Part shown: piece after piece, positions 13,301-28,108 of the stretch | Position numbering within the stretch: position 1 is the first letter of the stretch | How the letters are laid out: every line of letters starts with the position of its first letter | Assembly: GCA_038380795.1 (NCBI GenBank) | Contig: CM076267.1 | Span: forward strand, 10,213,501-10,277,500 | Length of the DNA: 64,000 nt | Reading direction: 5' to 3' | From: Pyrocephalus nanus | Lineage: Eukaryota > Chordata > Aves > Passeriformes > Tyrannidae | Position numbers and translations under genes: made by a program | The notes under the pieces: generated by a model | Database searches by the model: none | What the model was told of the DNA's origin: nothing | The model's input: only the letters and a program-made list of their open reading frames with translations

Positions 13301-15514
13301 AACTTTCTGCTCATTACTGAACTCATCATATACTCTCTGACCCAAATAAGACTCATGTCCAGTTTATACACATTTACTCTTAGGTTAACATTTTCCTTCA
13401 AGTTAAAAAAGTTCTCCTAGGTGTTTAACCTTTTCCAATGTGGACTGGGGCAAGTTCATTGTCTCTCCTGCTGTTTTGTTTTACTAGAGCCCAGCTCTTT
13501 TAACTCATCTTAAGATACACAGCCTCTCTCTGCACTTATTTTAGTTCATGGATATCTTTCATACTCAAGTAAGGTCCTAGTAGCACTTTGTGGAATATTG
13601 ATTTCCTTTTGCTGGAAATAGTCCAGCTGAAATCATGTAGGAGAACCTTTGCTTCTGGCGTCATCTTTAGAAAAGAAGATACAAAAATGAAAGAGCAACA
13701 AGTACTGGATCACCAGTACTTTTCTCTTTTCTCATCTTTTCTCTTGGTAGCCTCCTGCACAAATAGTATCAAAGACCAGTAGTGTTTACTAGATTTGCTC
13801 TGAAAAGAACAACTTGGGTGATGTTGCAAATAAGAGCGAGTTCAAGGGCACTTACGAAAAATATGAGGCAGGGTCTTGAAATAAACTCCTGGTAGTCTCA
13901 CATGTACTGCACCAGGCACAAATGCATTCTCCCACTATGCCTCCATATGCTGCTAACAAAGAGAAAAATATCGGTAATCTAAAAGAATGTCTTGCCTGTA
14001 GTGAGGAGAGGGTAGATCACTAATTATATGCCAGATTAAATCCCTATTAGATTAGTGCTTTTCAGTCTCTTCCAATTTGTGGACCCCATAAAATTGTTCA
14101 AAGCAAGTGCTATAGCAAATTAAAGTCTTCAAACCATGAATCGGTTTTATCAAATACCTTTACCAACTACTAAGTTGGTATTTAATATCCGTGATCCACA
14201 GGTTGGGAAATGCTGGAGATAAGCATATATTGCTTACTGAACAGAGGTCCATATAAGAATCCATGTGCATTTCGGATTTTCAAAACTGTCCAGCCAGTGT
14301 TAAACTGAGTAATCTACAACAGAAAGTGGAAAGTTCCACTCTGAGAACATCTAGAGCTAAGCAAGTTCATTTTCATATGTTTCCACAATATAAACAAAAT
14401 AATAACACACGTAGAACAGTAACTGCCAGAGTCCCTCTCTTGAGGTTTACAAAGTTTCCATCTACAAGGTCTATTCCTATCTCATTAAGGGAGTTCAAGT
14501 ATTCACAACAACTCAATTAAACAAAAATGAAGACATATTTCTTACATCCTTTGCAATTGAATTTAGCAATTTAGTACTTGAACAAAAAAATAATACTGTG
14601 CAACAGATTTGTGGCACATACACAGTCTGCATTGACATGCAAGGGCCTGATCCAGGAAAGATTTCCATATGAGCTATCTTTATAAAAGACAATCAAGAAA
14701 GTCCCCTATTGCATCCAGACTAGAATCAGAACTGCAGCTTAATTGGAACCAGTGTCTAGGTCACCTGTACATCTGGGAAAGGCCAACAGAAGTGCAACAC
14801 TTCCATGAAGGGGAGATGTGCTCCTGCTCTCCTGTGCTCCTGCACATGAGAAATACCAACAGTCTGCAGAATCAGTCCATTTACCTAGAGTACAGAAAAA
14901 TCCCTACACTTAAAGCTCTCAGCTAAATTCAGTGGAACAGAGGGCTGAATCTGGCTGTCCAGACTAGCTGCTCCCAAAGGGGGCAAGAAACTAGAAACAA
15001 AGACCCAGCAGGTAGAACAGGGGTCCTCATTAATCAGAGCCTGTCCCACAGCCCCTGAGAGCTTATAGTAACCAGGTTTAAACAAGAGATCATCACACAA
15101 GTTCTGGTGGCCAAACAAGTCCAAGTTTAAACTATGAAGTCAATCAGCACGTCAGGGTCAGGTTCAGTGGGGGTAACTGGGCTCAAATACAGCCCTGTGA
15201 CCGCAGCAAAGGTCCACAAGGATGAGGAAGGTCCCAGGTCATGCCACAAAAGCAGTTGATTGTTCAGTGTCTGGCTCAGCAGGGCTCATGGTCTGGCAGG
15301 GCAGGGCTGTGGAAAAGCTGGAGTTGAGGTTGGTCAGGGTCATCAGCGTCCATCTGTGCCCACAGAGCTCTGACACTGGGCTGGGTACGTGAAGGGTCAT
15401 CAGACAGCAGTGTAATGGCCCCAGAATAAATGTTGTACTTAAAGAAAACTTTGATAGCACATTTCATTTTTTTCATGAATCAACAAATTTGATGAAAACT
15501 GCATCAACAGAAAA

Positions 15515-15985
15515 AGCCCCCCAATCCGCTGTAATTCCTGTCGCCACTCTATAAATACAGCCTTAATGAAATCAAATTACTTGTAGCTTTAAAATAGAAC
15601 TCGGCGTACATCTAAATGCTTTGCTAAGCCAGGGCCTAAATACGATGCTGTGTATGTTTTTGTGTTTGTCTCTTGTTTACACATGGTGATGGACAAGCCA
15701 ATACTTCTGCCAGATCCTTCCCTTTCACATGTGTTCGGCGTGGTCCACAGCCAGGATAAATTGGTGTCGTTCCAACAGGGCCAATTTACACCAGCTGAAG
15801 ATTCAGACCCACAGCTGTATTTGTGTAACCTCAATGCTGCATGAACACAGTTTTTCCATTATAAATATCTGTGTATATGATTCATAGAGTACAGTAAGTT
15901 TAAGCTGCAGCACATTAAATTATTCCAGACAATGGGCCCAACTGTCAACCCACCAGAAAATTAGCTGGATGTGTGACGTGACAAA
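15515..15985. promoter_or_regulatory. Candidate conserved regulatory block (CpG-retaining)
   Basis: Nine CpGs remain in about 450 bp of otherwise CpG-poor intron. The block carries a FOX-type TTGTTTACA core, CACATGTG, and a CRE-like TGTGACGTGACA. These features suggest sequence under constraint, but comparison with other genomes is needed; motif hits alone are weak. Confidence 0.3.
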
Positions 15986-18916
15986 TAGCTTTGTATTTAT
16001 ATCAGAGCACCATTTCCAACATATTCACACTGAACGCTCCCACTAAATGCCAGAGTAAGAGATCTGTGTATTTTTTTCCTGACAGATATCAAGCCACAGC
16101 CATGCACAAAGTAAAGCATGTGATTCCTATAATGTTGAACAGAAAAGTAAGAATTTTATTGTTGAAGGTGGGAGAAAATTACAGCTCTCAAACAGATAAA
16201 TATGACTAATGATATCTGGGCGTATTTTATACATCTGTGTTGTTTGCTTGCTTTTTGAAGTATTGCACCTTTCCACCATACCTAGAAACATCAAGCACTC
16301 AGGCATTCCTGGAAAGGACTTTCTGTTCCTTAAAAGGTAAATGGCCTCTCCTGGGCACAGATCATCTACAGAGAACTTCTTACTGTCTAAGTGCAAATTA
16401 ATTCATTGGCCGAACACAAATTGTAATAATAAAAGATATAAACAGACAACAGTCTCGTGAATGGAAAACACAGTGTAAATTATGAAAACATCACAGTGGG
16501 TTCCCAGATGAGGGATCTTTCAGTTTTCAGAAGAAATTTTCATTTGGTTGTAAAATGCCATAGAAATTTGGTGTCTTTATTATAGACCCTGGTTCTATTC
16601 CTGGCTGAATGTGTGACATTCCTGTCACTCCAAATAGCTGCCATGAAAAACAAAACCAGCCAGACGGATGTTTACTGTTTTGCACCAGAATCGTGGCATT
16701 TCCCCTACCAAACTGACCTGTGTCCAGACCCAAAGATACAGCTGTGGTGTAATCACAGCTTAAAACTCCTGACATGTCATGGCACTTTGTGTCTGGAGCT
16801 GAGATCTCTGCACAGATGGAAAGCAGAGAATGCAGAGAAAGCTTTCTGCTGGATTTTGGGGTGCCTTTGTGCCGGCTGTTTCCCCATCCCATGAATCAAC
16901 CAGTTCAATGTTTTCCTCAATGCTGGCAGACCTGTGGAGCTGGGATGGCAGTGTCCTCACCTGGTGAGGGGGCACAGGTGGCTCCACAGGTGGCACTGGG
17001 TCTCATTGCCCCCTCAACACCCCCCTGGATTTGATGAGGTGGCCTGTCAGGAGGTCCTGAGCCACGCCCAGACGCTCCTGACAGTTCTGGCACCAGGAGA
17101 GGCCCCAGGGGGGAGAACCAGCACACACCAGAGCCTGACCATGGTGCCAAAACACCCTTCAGCCAGAGAACATCTGGATACAAGGTGCTAGGGAAATAAA
17201 AAGAAGGATGCTGAGGGCTGGAGACACTCTATGTGGTCTCACCTGGGGGACAGTGAGTGGCTCATGCCAGGGCAGGGGCTGTAAGGAACAGCAGATGAAA
17301 AGATGTAATGATCAGAGAATAGCTGTAACAGCAGCAGAAAGAAATTCAAGTAAATATTATCCCTGACATCCCCCTGTTGCCCATCATCCCACCAGAAAAG
17401 TTTTGAGGGACTGCATATAAACCAAGACAAAATTGAGGGAAATTAAAATTGGGGAAGAGCTTTGTCCTGCTTTTGCTTTTCAACACCTGAATTAAGAGCA
17501 GACATTTGTGTTCATTAGCAAAAAATTGAGCAAAATTCCTCAGGACTATTTCCCTTACGACATCTCTTCAGCACCTGTGTAGAGCACAAAGCATCCAGGA
17601 CTTTGATGCCAAATAATACAGAGGGGCCTTGCAAGACATGAAGATTGAAGACAAAATTTTTGAATTAGTTTCCATAATGATATGTGTGTGATATGTAAGA
17701 TGGAAGGCCAGAATGATGTGGTTTAAAATGACACTGATACTTATAAAGGTGATCCACAGACCATGCTCCTGGTTTTTCCTCTTGAAACCTCATCAGCTCC
17801 TGAGGAGGCAACCTCTCAGCAGCACACCCACCTTTATCTGTTCCCTATAAATAGATATGAAACATAATTTAAGATACGCTTTCAAGATCCCAAGCTCTGC
17901 CAAGTGTGGGCCATTGAAAGCATTTCAGCCAGGCCAGGAAGACATTAATTTAGAAATAATCACATGGCTACATCTGAAAGATGCTGCACAGTAAGTCTGT
18001 GAACCTCATGCACAGTTTAATTACATTATTTCCTGACAGCTAATCTCTTATCACCTAACCTTCTTGAGGATCAAAGCAATAAATTTATAAAAGGAGCTTT
18101 ATTCTCTTTCTTTGTATGTGCTGGCCTCTCTCTTTTTTTCTTTTTTCTAGAAGTGTGGGCTTCGTTGCCCTTTAGAGGATTTGGGTCTTCTCATCTTCAT
18201 TAGCCAAAGCAGAACTTCGTGATTAAAATACGCTATAATCATCCTTAAAAATTAGGTTTAAGTCTGTGTTCAGATGCCAGAACAGATTCTTGTGCCATAC
18301 TGATCAGGGGAGCGTTCCTGTGCCTCCCAGCGGTGCCAAGTTGGGAGATGCTGAAACAGCCTCGAAATGCTCCCTATCAAAATTGGCAAGCAAAAGAAAG
18401 AGGAAATTTCTGCAAATGCAAAAATACTCCATCAGAACATACTGCCTTCAATTATTTTTGGACCCATTTTAATGTTCATGGAGGAAGCAAGAGGAATAGT
18501 AACTGCGTATCCAGTGTCGGCAGCAGGAAACTACAAATAGCAGAGCACACCATGTTCCAGTTCCAGCAGCGGCAGAGCCGTTTCCTTACAGTCAGGAGTG
18601 GACGGGCTGTGAGGCGGCTGCTGCCAGAGCCTGGAAACATAAAGCAGGAACTGCGCCATCCCTTGGATAATGTTCTGCCCTCTCACACCGAAAGGTCAGG
18701 AGAGTGTTGGATGATCCAGTGTAAATGGGATAGAAAGTGTCCCCCGATGCTGTAACTATGCTATAGGGCACACTTAGCACAAAGGAAATGCGCAAGGCTT
18801 CCTCATCCCGAGCTGCAGCAGTGGAGAGAGGCATTGTTATTGCTTTTACATTCCCACTGAAAAGACCAGGTTCAATTCCAAGTGCTGTCGAGGCAACATA
18901 TTTAGCTGCCAGCAAA

Positions 18917-18931
18917 AATAATAATAATAAT
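18917..18931. repeat. (AAT)5 microsatellite
   Basis: Five perfect AAT units sit inside an A-rich stretch. A GGTTCAATTCC box occurs about 50 bp upstream (see rejected items). Confidence 0.9.
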
Positions 18932-20546
18932 AAAAAAACCCCACCAGATTTGGCAGCACAGGACAGGGCAGAATGAATTTAAAAAGAAAGAAGGAAAGTG
19001 GTGAGGTATCTATATAATACATCAGATTGGGGCTCCTACTGCAGGAGGGGCTTCCTGTGTGGCAGGAGGCAAGGCAGTTAACCCCTGTGGTTTTTAATTC
19101 CCAATTTTTAGCTTTGAACTTTGCATCCTTTCTACTTCCATTTTGCTGCTCCAAAGCCAATCCAGATCAACAGAAATCAGTGTCTGGCAGTCATCTTCAT
19201 GACGGGCAGCTGTCCACATCTGAAAAATCAGTACAAATGCCTTCAAAAGATTCTTAATGTGCTTTGCTTCTGGAGTCTGAACTCAGGTCATGGAAGTGTG
19301 AAGGGAGGAAGTTTGTACCCTCAGAGCTGTCAAACCAGCAACAGACTCATCGCAGGAGAAACAGAAATGTCAGTGGTAGGCTCCAAAAGGGCTCCTGCCC
19401 CCTTCACCACAGGGGAAGAAATGATGGTTGCAGTAATGGTGGGTGACATTCACCACTAGAATAACAACCACAAGGAAGAGGTTTTCTGATATATATTTAC
19501 CCTGTTCCCTGTATTGCTCTGCTCAGCAGGCAAGGCAATCCCACACTTCCTCAAACCAGATGGCAAAATGGGGTTTGTAGCTGCTTTCAGTTGCAGGAGC
19601 AGCACAAAGCAGTTGGTACGTACTTGCGAATTTGTCCTGTGGTTATTAGCTTTGTCCCCAGGCTTTCTACTGATGGATGGAAAGGCAGAAAAGCAAACGT
19701 TCACAATGCTATCGGCACACAGGGAAAGACCCCCCGTGGTCTTGACTGATAAATAGGAAAGCAGCAGAATGCATGCTTGACACGGTGAAAGCTCCTTTGG
19801 AGCATCACTAGTAATGACAACTTTTTGCTTTTACAGTCCAATTAGCAGAAATGAGCTCTGTTTGTGCTTTAAGGAAACTTGAAAACTTCTATAATTATCT
19901 CCTGATCTTGCAAAAAAATCTGTTTGTTTTATTTTTTTTTCCTACAGGTACCAAGAACAGGATCTTATTAAGTGTGACCAGCAGTGGTCAAAATAATGAA
20001 CACTTCCCACAGAGCCCACCATGATTACTTCCCGCTCTGGCAACTCTTCACTTTAGATTGGAGACAACAAATTGTGGATGGCATTAACAACCTGTCAGAA
20101 GCTGACTTCATATTAAACAGAGCAGATGTCAGCTCGCTGCATCTTTAATTCAGAGCTACAGCCTGCAAAGACTGCAAGTCCCGACATGCAGGTTCCTGAA
20201 CTGAGAGATACGGGCTATGCAGGATTCATCTTCCTCTTAAAGGTGAAGGGGTTTTCAAGTAATTTATCCTTGTAGATGCTGAAGAGGATTTACCCCCACA
20301 GTTCCCCCATGGTTCTTTTGTTTCCATGACTAGGTGAGGGAAATTGCAGATTTGACACAGTTTAGCTGCCACTCTCAGAGCCTTCCAAAAGGAAGGTGCT
20401 GATCCCACTATGAAATCTCTTTAGCACATGACATGTACGCTCACAGCATCAAAAGGAACTGTCAACACACACTCTGTGCACAACCACCCCTTGTTATAAC
20501 GTTTTTTCTGCTTCTAGGCCAACTTTGTTCTTTTATTTGTTTTATT

Positions 20547-20563
20547 AAAAAAAAAAAAAAAAA
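20547..20563. repeat. A17 homopolymer
   Basis: Run of 17 A followed by TAAAAAG. No element body or target duplication is visible next to it. Confidence 0.95.
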
Positions 20564-21182
20564 TAAAAAGAACTCTGAGACCAGGTAAACCCAGAAATTT
20601 GGGAAATCTATGAGCAAAAGCCCTGTTATGTCACCACCAAGCTTCACAACAAAAAATCAGTAAAGGTGCATTCAGAGCATCATACTGTCTGTTCAACTGC
20701 ATTAAACACCTCATAGGGGCTTACCCATGACAGAGAGCAGTGATGTGCTTCAAGACAAAGCAGGAACAGCACTCAGTAGCAAGAATTTGATTATTTTAAA
20801 ATGCAAGAAGGAAAAAGGAAAAGAAACATAACAAAGAACACATTTGAATAAACACTGAAAATTAATGAAAACCTGCTACAGTAGACTTATTGCTACATGC
20901 TTTCAATTTTCACCTGTATTTTAGAGCCTTCTTTGTTCTAAGATGTGTGAAGTAATTAAATAACACTGATTAGAGCTGGCATATGTTCATTTGAGGAAAT
21001 AAACAGATTTTTGGAAATGAATATACAGTTTCCCTCTTTGATATGAACTTCCTGTGTTGATCCTTTGTGCCTGATTGGTGCTATCAGAAAAGTCTTGCTC
21101 AAAACAGCTGACGTGAAGCTGAACATTTGCAGTACCATACTAAAGCAACCCAAACCATGTGTGCATATATAACTGTGGAATG

Positions 21183-21244
21183 CTTCCATACCCTTAGTAG
21201 GATACCATTTCCATACTCAGTAGGAATGTTTCCATACCCTTATG
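21183..21244. repeat. Minisatellite, ~22-bp unit, about three copies
   Basis: The units CTTCCATACCCTTAGTAGGA, TTTCCATACTCAGTAGGAAT and TTTCCATACCCTTATG follow one another directly. The array is short and imperfect and sits deep in an intron. Confidence 0.75.
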
Positions 21245-24200
21245 TCTCCAAGGGCATTTTTCAACTGAAAATCTGCATTTCTTTGCTTGAAACAATCAAT
21301 ACCACAGTCAAATTCAGGGCCTTATTATGCTACATGACATATAAACAAACACTCAACTATTGTTTATACACCCAGCTCAGTCTCAATTTAAGCCTCCTTT
21401 CCATAACAGCTATATAATCATCTTTCTAACGTTTTAAGATCTGATATTGTAAAGCAGTGTCTGCCAATTCAACAATTTAGGAACCTATCTGCACCTATTT
21501 TCTGTGGTCTGCCTGGTGCTGAAAATTCTGTGTCAGGGCAAACACTTCGTGTTGAACATGGGGCCTGTCCTCTCTGCTGCTTTAGTTTTAAAGTGGGCTT
21601 AAGTACAAAGGATGGGACAAGAGGATGATCTTCTATTCACATGGCAGCTGATAGCTGACTTTCCTTCACAACACTGGCATCCCAAGTCTGATTTTATGAA
21701 CAGTTGTCTAGTGAGAATCTCTATGGCAAAAAAAAGGTACCATATGCTAAGGGAAACTTCAGATTATAAAAGAAAGCATTTTTCACTGGCAATATGAGAG
21801 AGAAGATGCCAGATTTGGAAACAAGGTTTCCAGAGAGAACAGACACTATGTGCTCTGTTCAGGAGTCCATCGCATAAGAAGAGACAAAGATGCCAAGGCA
21901 ACTGAAAATACTTGGACTAAATGTTCCTCTTGAGCAAGGTCTACTCCAGATCTATAAATGTAGAGATCTGTATATTCCTTCTCTATGATAAAAATGAGAA
22001 CCAATTGTGTCAGGAACACTTTCAAAGATTGTTGTTCTTATATTAGGACTCCCTCAAGCCCCAGAAAATCAGGCTGCCCGTGATGTTGCAAATGTGTACT
22101 AACACAACTGGAATCTGGGGAGGGGGGCACCAACATGGGCAGATAAAAACATGATCTTGTTCCCATAAGCAGGTGGCAGTGGCTAATCCTGCCACCAGCA
22201 GGGCTGGAACCACAGCCAGGAACCGGCACCAGAGCATGATACACCCTCTGGCTCAGTCAGTGCCTGTCTGGGGGAGCTCTTATAGACACAATGAGTGTCT
22301 CAGACACCACTGATTTCAACAGAAGCTGAGACTCTCTAAGCTTTACAGGCCCAGGTCTCTGTCTTCTTAGCAGACAACTCAGGGAGACCTCAATCACCAA
22401 AATGCAATCAGATCAGGGATATAGCTAAAACTAGCCTGAAACTGAGTGGTTTCACCCAATGAAGAGGGAAGCAGATAGTTTGGGCTGAGAGGGGTAGGTA
22501 CCAACAACAAATTGGTCCTCTGAGAACGCCTTTTCTGAGACTATGGGTAAGAGATTTCATTTATGCTCAGTTGTAAATTCTTGGTCACTGTCCTTATAAA
22601 GCCCTCTGCAAACACATGCCTGTTCACAAACATAAACCAACAGTTCAGTGCCTTTCCCAGACAATATCTGTACCTCAAGGCCCTGTCCTTTCTCTGCACA
22701 TACATTTGAAATGGGCTAAGGATAAAAGAAACATGCTTACATGAGCCTCAGTCAAATGTCTGTGCAGAAGAACTAAGCTCATCAACTCCTTTTATTGCAG
22801 AAGTCTTACAGAGCTTACCCCAGGTCTAACAACACCCCCCATGCTCAAAATCTCCAGGAAAGCTCCTTACTGTGATGCTCACTTACTGTGCCGTGGTGAT
22901 ATCCATGGTGTAAGTACTTACATGGAAAATCCAGGGCATGCTGAGTTCTGCACCCCAGCGTGGTATTCATGTAACTTAAATGAAATCTAAATCCTATACG
23001 AAAATCCATGTCTAATCCATGATTATTATGCCTGTATGATTATTACTATTAACTGTTAAATACCATTCATTCAGTAACAAATCCTTTCACAGTGAAACCG
23101 CACACAGGACAAAAGTACTTCTCCTTGATGCAAGGCACTAAGGATGTGCTCTCATTCTTAATCTTGATTCTGGTTCTGTCCCCTCCTAATATGCTTCCTG
23201 CCTCCTCCCCAGTCCTAATTAACCACCTCCCCAGAACTCATTCATTTTGTATTCATTTCACATAGGACAGCTCCCTCTGTCAGATTCTCAGTACTCTCCT
23301 CAATAGCTTCCCACTCTCATTCCCTGGGACACATCCCTCTTCCAGTAACTTCTAAGCCAATAATTCACATGAAATCTTGGAGGCAGTTGTGTATCTGGCA
23401 CACAGCACAGATCAAAGAAACTGAGCGCTTCCTGCAGTGAAATAAGAGAGGAGAAATGGTCCTCCACTAAGTGGATTTTATCTTAGTCAGAGGAGTTTGT
23501 CCCAGGTGCTGTGCCTGTTGGCATTATCCAAATCCTTAAGGGTTAATAGGACATTGCAAACAGGAAAACTCTATCGTTTGCTTATGCATCACTTTGAGGG
23601 TCTCTTGACACTCCTAAAGGAAAAAGAAATATCAAGGTGATGGGGAATGAAGAAGAAAGTGAAGATGTTACTAAAAAGACTACCTTTTTAGTCTTGTGCT
23701 GATTTTTGGGAAAGTCAGCTAAGACCCATTTCTATGAAATGCTTCCCCACACATCACATGACTAAAGGAACAGCTACGATTGCTCTACTTAATGGACTGT
23801 AGTAAAATAAACTGCCTCCTATTAGCAAGAAGGATCCCACAATCAGATTTGTAATGCATTTTATTACAGAACATGCAGCATTAGAATTTTTAAGTGCAGT
23901 GAAGGGGAAGTAATGTATGAAACAGGTAAAGTCAGTATCATCACTGATATACTGATAGTTTTCTTTCTCCCAAACATCAAGATATCAGCGTTTCTTTCTT
24001 AAAGTCATCTTTTCTCACCTAAACCACAGCATAAATTCCCACATTTTACATTCTATTATCCATCAAAGCCATCTTGCATCTTTTTACACAAAGAGTAGCT
24101 CGCAGAGCATTCCTTCCTTCTGAGGCAGGTGTAATACTCCAATAACAGTGTGAGCATGGTTCAAATACTCAGATTATACACTTCTTGGACACTCTCCTTC

Positions 24201-26460
24201 CCCCACTGACTTTGCTGTGGAGCTAGAGCTTCTCTGTATTTTTCTAGACTAAATCTATCTGGTCTTAAGTGACATTCTAAATGAGGAAATGCTAAATTTT
24301 GTCTGGCACTTCAGGGTGGGTACGTATTAGTTAATGGCTATCTTGCACTTCTGCTGAAAATCAGTCTTTCCAACACTTTCACTGGGGATTGGAATAGGAC
24401 ACTGGGCAGGAATCTAGTACAGATGACATATCTGTGATTTTCCTCCTTGAGAAACCAAATGCCAAATTATTTCACTACATGGGGGCCAAGTTCAACAGCA
24501 CCTATCCAGTAAAGTAACCCATCAGTTCCCTTGTTTAAGGAAACCTGACTGAGGCAGGTGTGAGAAAGGAGGGACACAGCATGTGCTGTTCAGTGCCATG
24601 GTCTCACGGCCCACACTTGCACAGGGAGCAGGATGCAGGAGAATTGCTGCAACTGTTACTAAGCCCTATTTCCCCCTCCATCATTTTGCTTATAGCCCCC
24701 TCCACACTTGTCTTCTCTCTATGAACTTTGCATTGTTAATCACACTCCAACCACTCCCGTGCTCACTGCCATTCCAGCTGGTCACATCACCTGGGAGATG
24801 GGAGCAACAGCTGCTGTGGGGTATGAGCTGAAAGCCGTCTTTGCTTCCCTCTCACTGCAGCCACCTGCAGAGCAGCAGCACCACGGCAGCCCCCAGCAGC
24901 CAGCACAGCTTCCCAGAGCCTGCTCCACAGGGAAAATCACAGGCAGAGCTGTGTTTTTTCAAAGGGAAGCTTTGGTGTGCATGAGGCAGTTGGTTTTGAC
25001 TGTGAGCCTGATACTTCACTGCTCCTTGAAGACTAGATGTGGCCTGTGGTTTGCCACTAGACTTTCTACAAAACTGGCCTGATCCAAATAAAATGTTTCT
25101 CCCACCACAAACTTCCACTGAAATTTACTTGTGGCATTTTCTAACTACCATTGCCATCTTTTGGAGTTTGCCTTTGTGTAGTGGATGGGAAGTCAGGAAG
25201 CAGAAGGGGAGGTGAGGACAGAGAGAATATGCAAAGCCCCCTCTGCCTCCTGTTGGGGCTGACCCCAGCAGTGTTAGAGCAGCCTCCTCTTTGCTCTGCT
25301 GTGACAAGTTTACAGTGGAGACTCTCAGTTCAGTCCAGCTGGTGACTATATTGTTTATGCCTAACATGGACAATGCTGATTACATCATGATAGCTGTTTT
25401 TCATTCACATACATGCCAGTGTAGTAAAACTGATAGGGAACCAACCCAGAATGATGTGGAAATTCCTATGAAAAGTCAAATTGGGTGCCAGTTACAAATG
25501 ATTTCCAGAAAAGCTGGAAAGTACAGCGCGTAAGGATAATTTTTTGTCTTTTTTTGGTATTTATTCAAGTGGTATTTGTTAACATGTGGACTCTTGCCTG
25601 AATTAGTCTCCCTGTCCAGATTTCAACCGACCAATTATCATTTCTCAGATAGTTCTAATAGTTGGATCTTCGCAGATCGTGGCTTTTTGGTTCAAACAAT
25701 ATTCAGTTTAGACTGGGCTACATTTTTTAATGTTACTGGTGGCTAAAAATATTTTTCCTGTTACCCAGTAAAAACACAGCGAAGCCTCAGCCCTAGTTTC
25801 AAAATCATATGTATGTACATATGTATTTCTATATTAGTTGGTGAGGAATAAATTTGTTGAACAGTGAGGGTCAGGGCTATGCCAGCAGCTGAAATGTGTT
25901 ATTTATCAGCAGATCATTACAGTCAGCACTGCACAGCATGTGAACTTCCTCACACCCCTCTGCCAAAGCTCCCCACATGGCTGACCTGCCTGCTGACTTG
26001 AGCTTCAAGGAGCTTCCAGTCTCCATCTGGGGATTCAGTCTCACTGCGCTGCTTCTGCCTCTTGGAGAGCCCCACTTTTCCTCTCCCTTGGCCCCAGTAC
26101 AGGAAAGTAAAATCCTAAAGGCCTGACTTGGAGACAAAGTTTCTCCATAGACAGCTTTGCTCTCTCCCACTGATTTGAGTGGGAGAAGCCCAGGCTGTGA
26201 CTGTCACCCATTCTGCTTATTGGCCAATAATAGGAGTTGTTCAGCACACAGCTCTACAGACTTCTATAAGTTTTAATACCTGCAGCTTGAAAAATTTGTG
26301 TGTCAGGGCAAAGCCTGCCATTTCTAAATGTTCCAATGGAGGGGACCTATAGGAGGAAAAAACCTGAATTGATTTGCTTGGAATATTTGGGGTATTTTAA
26401 TACCAAGGGGTTCAAAAATTAACCTACCTTAAGATACTCTGTGTTTTAATTCTTGTGTCC

Positions 26461-26473
26461 TTTTTTTTTTTTT
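26461..26473. repeat. T13 homopolymer
   Basis: Run of 13 T in the exon C to D intron. Confidence 0.95.
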
Positions 26474-28089
26474 CTATCCCAGTTCTAAGAACTTTTCAGG
26501 CAATGAGGACACCTGAAATTTTTGAAATCAGAGATGTCAAGAAAATGGAAAGTCCTTGTCCATTTTCTCCTTATTAGAACAGGTTTCCTGAAATATCATC
26601 CAATGACTACACAGAGATATTTTAAAAAAACCACCAAACCTAAAACCTTGTTTATATTCAGAATTTTATGTTGGAGTTTGAGCTTTCACAGGGTATTAAG
26701 AGTTGTCATTTGATTAGAAATAAATGACATATCCAGGTTAGATGGAAAGAGCTGTGCCTCTCCCTGGGAGATGAAGACTATCCTGGCTCTGCTACCATAC
26801 CTATGTGTAGAGGTTAAAGAGCAACTGAGCAAATGGAGGTACCTGGAAACTCTAAAATTCAGTACACAGACACACTGGTGGCTATTCCTACAGTGGAGAC
26901 AGTGCTCAGGCTGGATTTAGCTCTGAACATTTTATGAAACAAGTACTTTCCAGTCTGAGCTGATCAGACTATTTCAAAGAGACCTGCAAAAGGCAGCTAC
27001 ACAGAAAAGGCACATCAATATTTTACATCAGTCTGCACGTGTGAAATGTGAAGTTAAAGGGTCTGCAACCTTTCCTGGAAGAAGTTTTGGGAATCTCAAG
27101 CTGGGGAGGTTAAAAACAGATTTGAAAGTATAAAACAACAAAATATTTTCTATTCTTTGGGAAAATGCAGTAGTCAAGGAAAGGCAAGCAGAGCCAAAGC
27201 AGAGAGAAGCCAAAGCAAGACTGTTTAGTTCATGTGAGGCAGACGAATAAGAGATGTCAAGAAGACCAGAATGCCAGATTTGTCACCCAGGAATCACTCA
27301 AGACGGACAATGTTACAAAGGCAGGAGTCACATTCTCACTGCTCCTTCCTTCACCTCAAAGGTTTCATCTATTTGTTGACTTGCCTAAAGCTTACACTTA
27401 ACAACCTCAGAATAACACAAGACTGTAGCTGTCACGTTGTCTAGACTTACATCACACCATCCTTTTATGCCTGTTCAGGAGGTAGAAAGGAAACATACTG
27501 GAGACTTCCTTCAACCCTACAGAACGGTGCTTGGCAGCAAGAACTTCTCAGACATTGACTTGATCTGAGAGCCTTTCAGCTTATAAGTTTATTAACCATA
27601 ACAACATCCTAAATATTAATAATTTACTGATAATATTAGTGAATCACAATCATACATTTAAAAATTATGTTAGCAAGCAGCAGTCATCTGAACAATCCCA
27701 AAGCAAACGAAAATCCAAACTGTACCACTGAAATACAACCGCTGCTGGGAAGCACAGAATTGAATGATCTCCTTATAGCACCTAACACACAAGGAAAAGG
27801 GAGAAGAAATTGAAGCATTTGGAATTAAAAATTCAGCCCTTGTGCGTTCTTGAGTGATGCTGCAGTGACTCCTATTTTGGAGGGATTCATCTGAAGTCAA
27901 GGTTTTCCCAACAGGAGGATTGATTATACAATGATGGAGCCTTTTCAGTCTTAACATGTCTTATAGATATTTAATACATGCATTGAAAAACAATGTCATG
28001 TGTCTTGCTCTGCATTACTGAAGATTATGTTTGTTTCAGCAATGTGCTTTTCCCTGATGTTTTAAAATAATACTAACTTATAGCTGATT

Positions 28090-28108
28090 AAAAAAAAAAA
28101 AAAAAAAA
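28090..28108. repeat. A19 homopolymer
   Basis: Run of 19 A, about 1.5 kb downstream of exon C in transcription order. No retroelement body is recognisable beside it. Confidence 0.95.

Noticed and set aside
16527..17191. Cluster of overlapping open frames on both strands
   Set aside because: Frames of 78-121 codons overlap in several phases with proline/serine-rich low-complexity content. This fits GC-rich intron lacking stops, not a gene.
18866..18885. GGTTCAATTCC, a perfect match to the tRNA/SINE B box
   Set aside because: The flanking bases do not form a T-arm stem, no A box at the proper distance was found, and no tRNA fold can be drawn.
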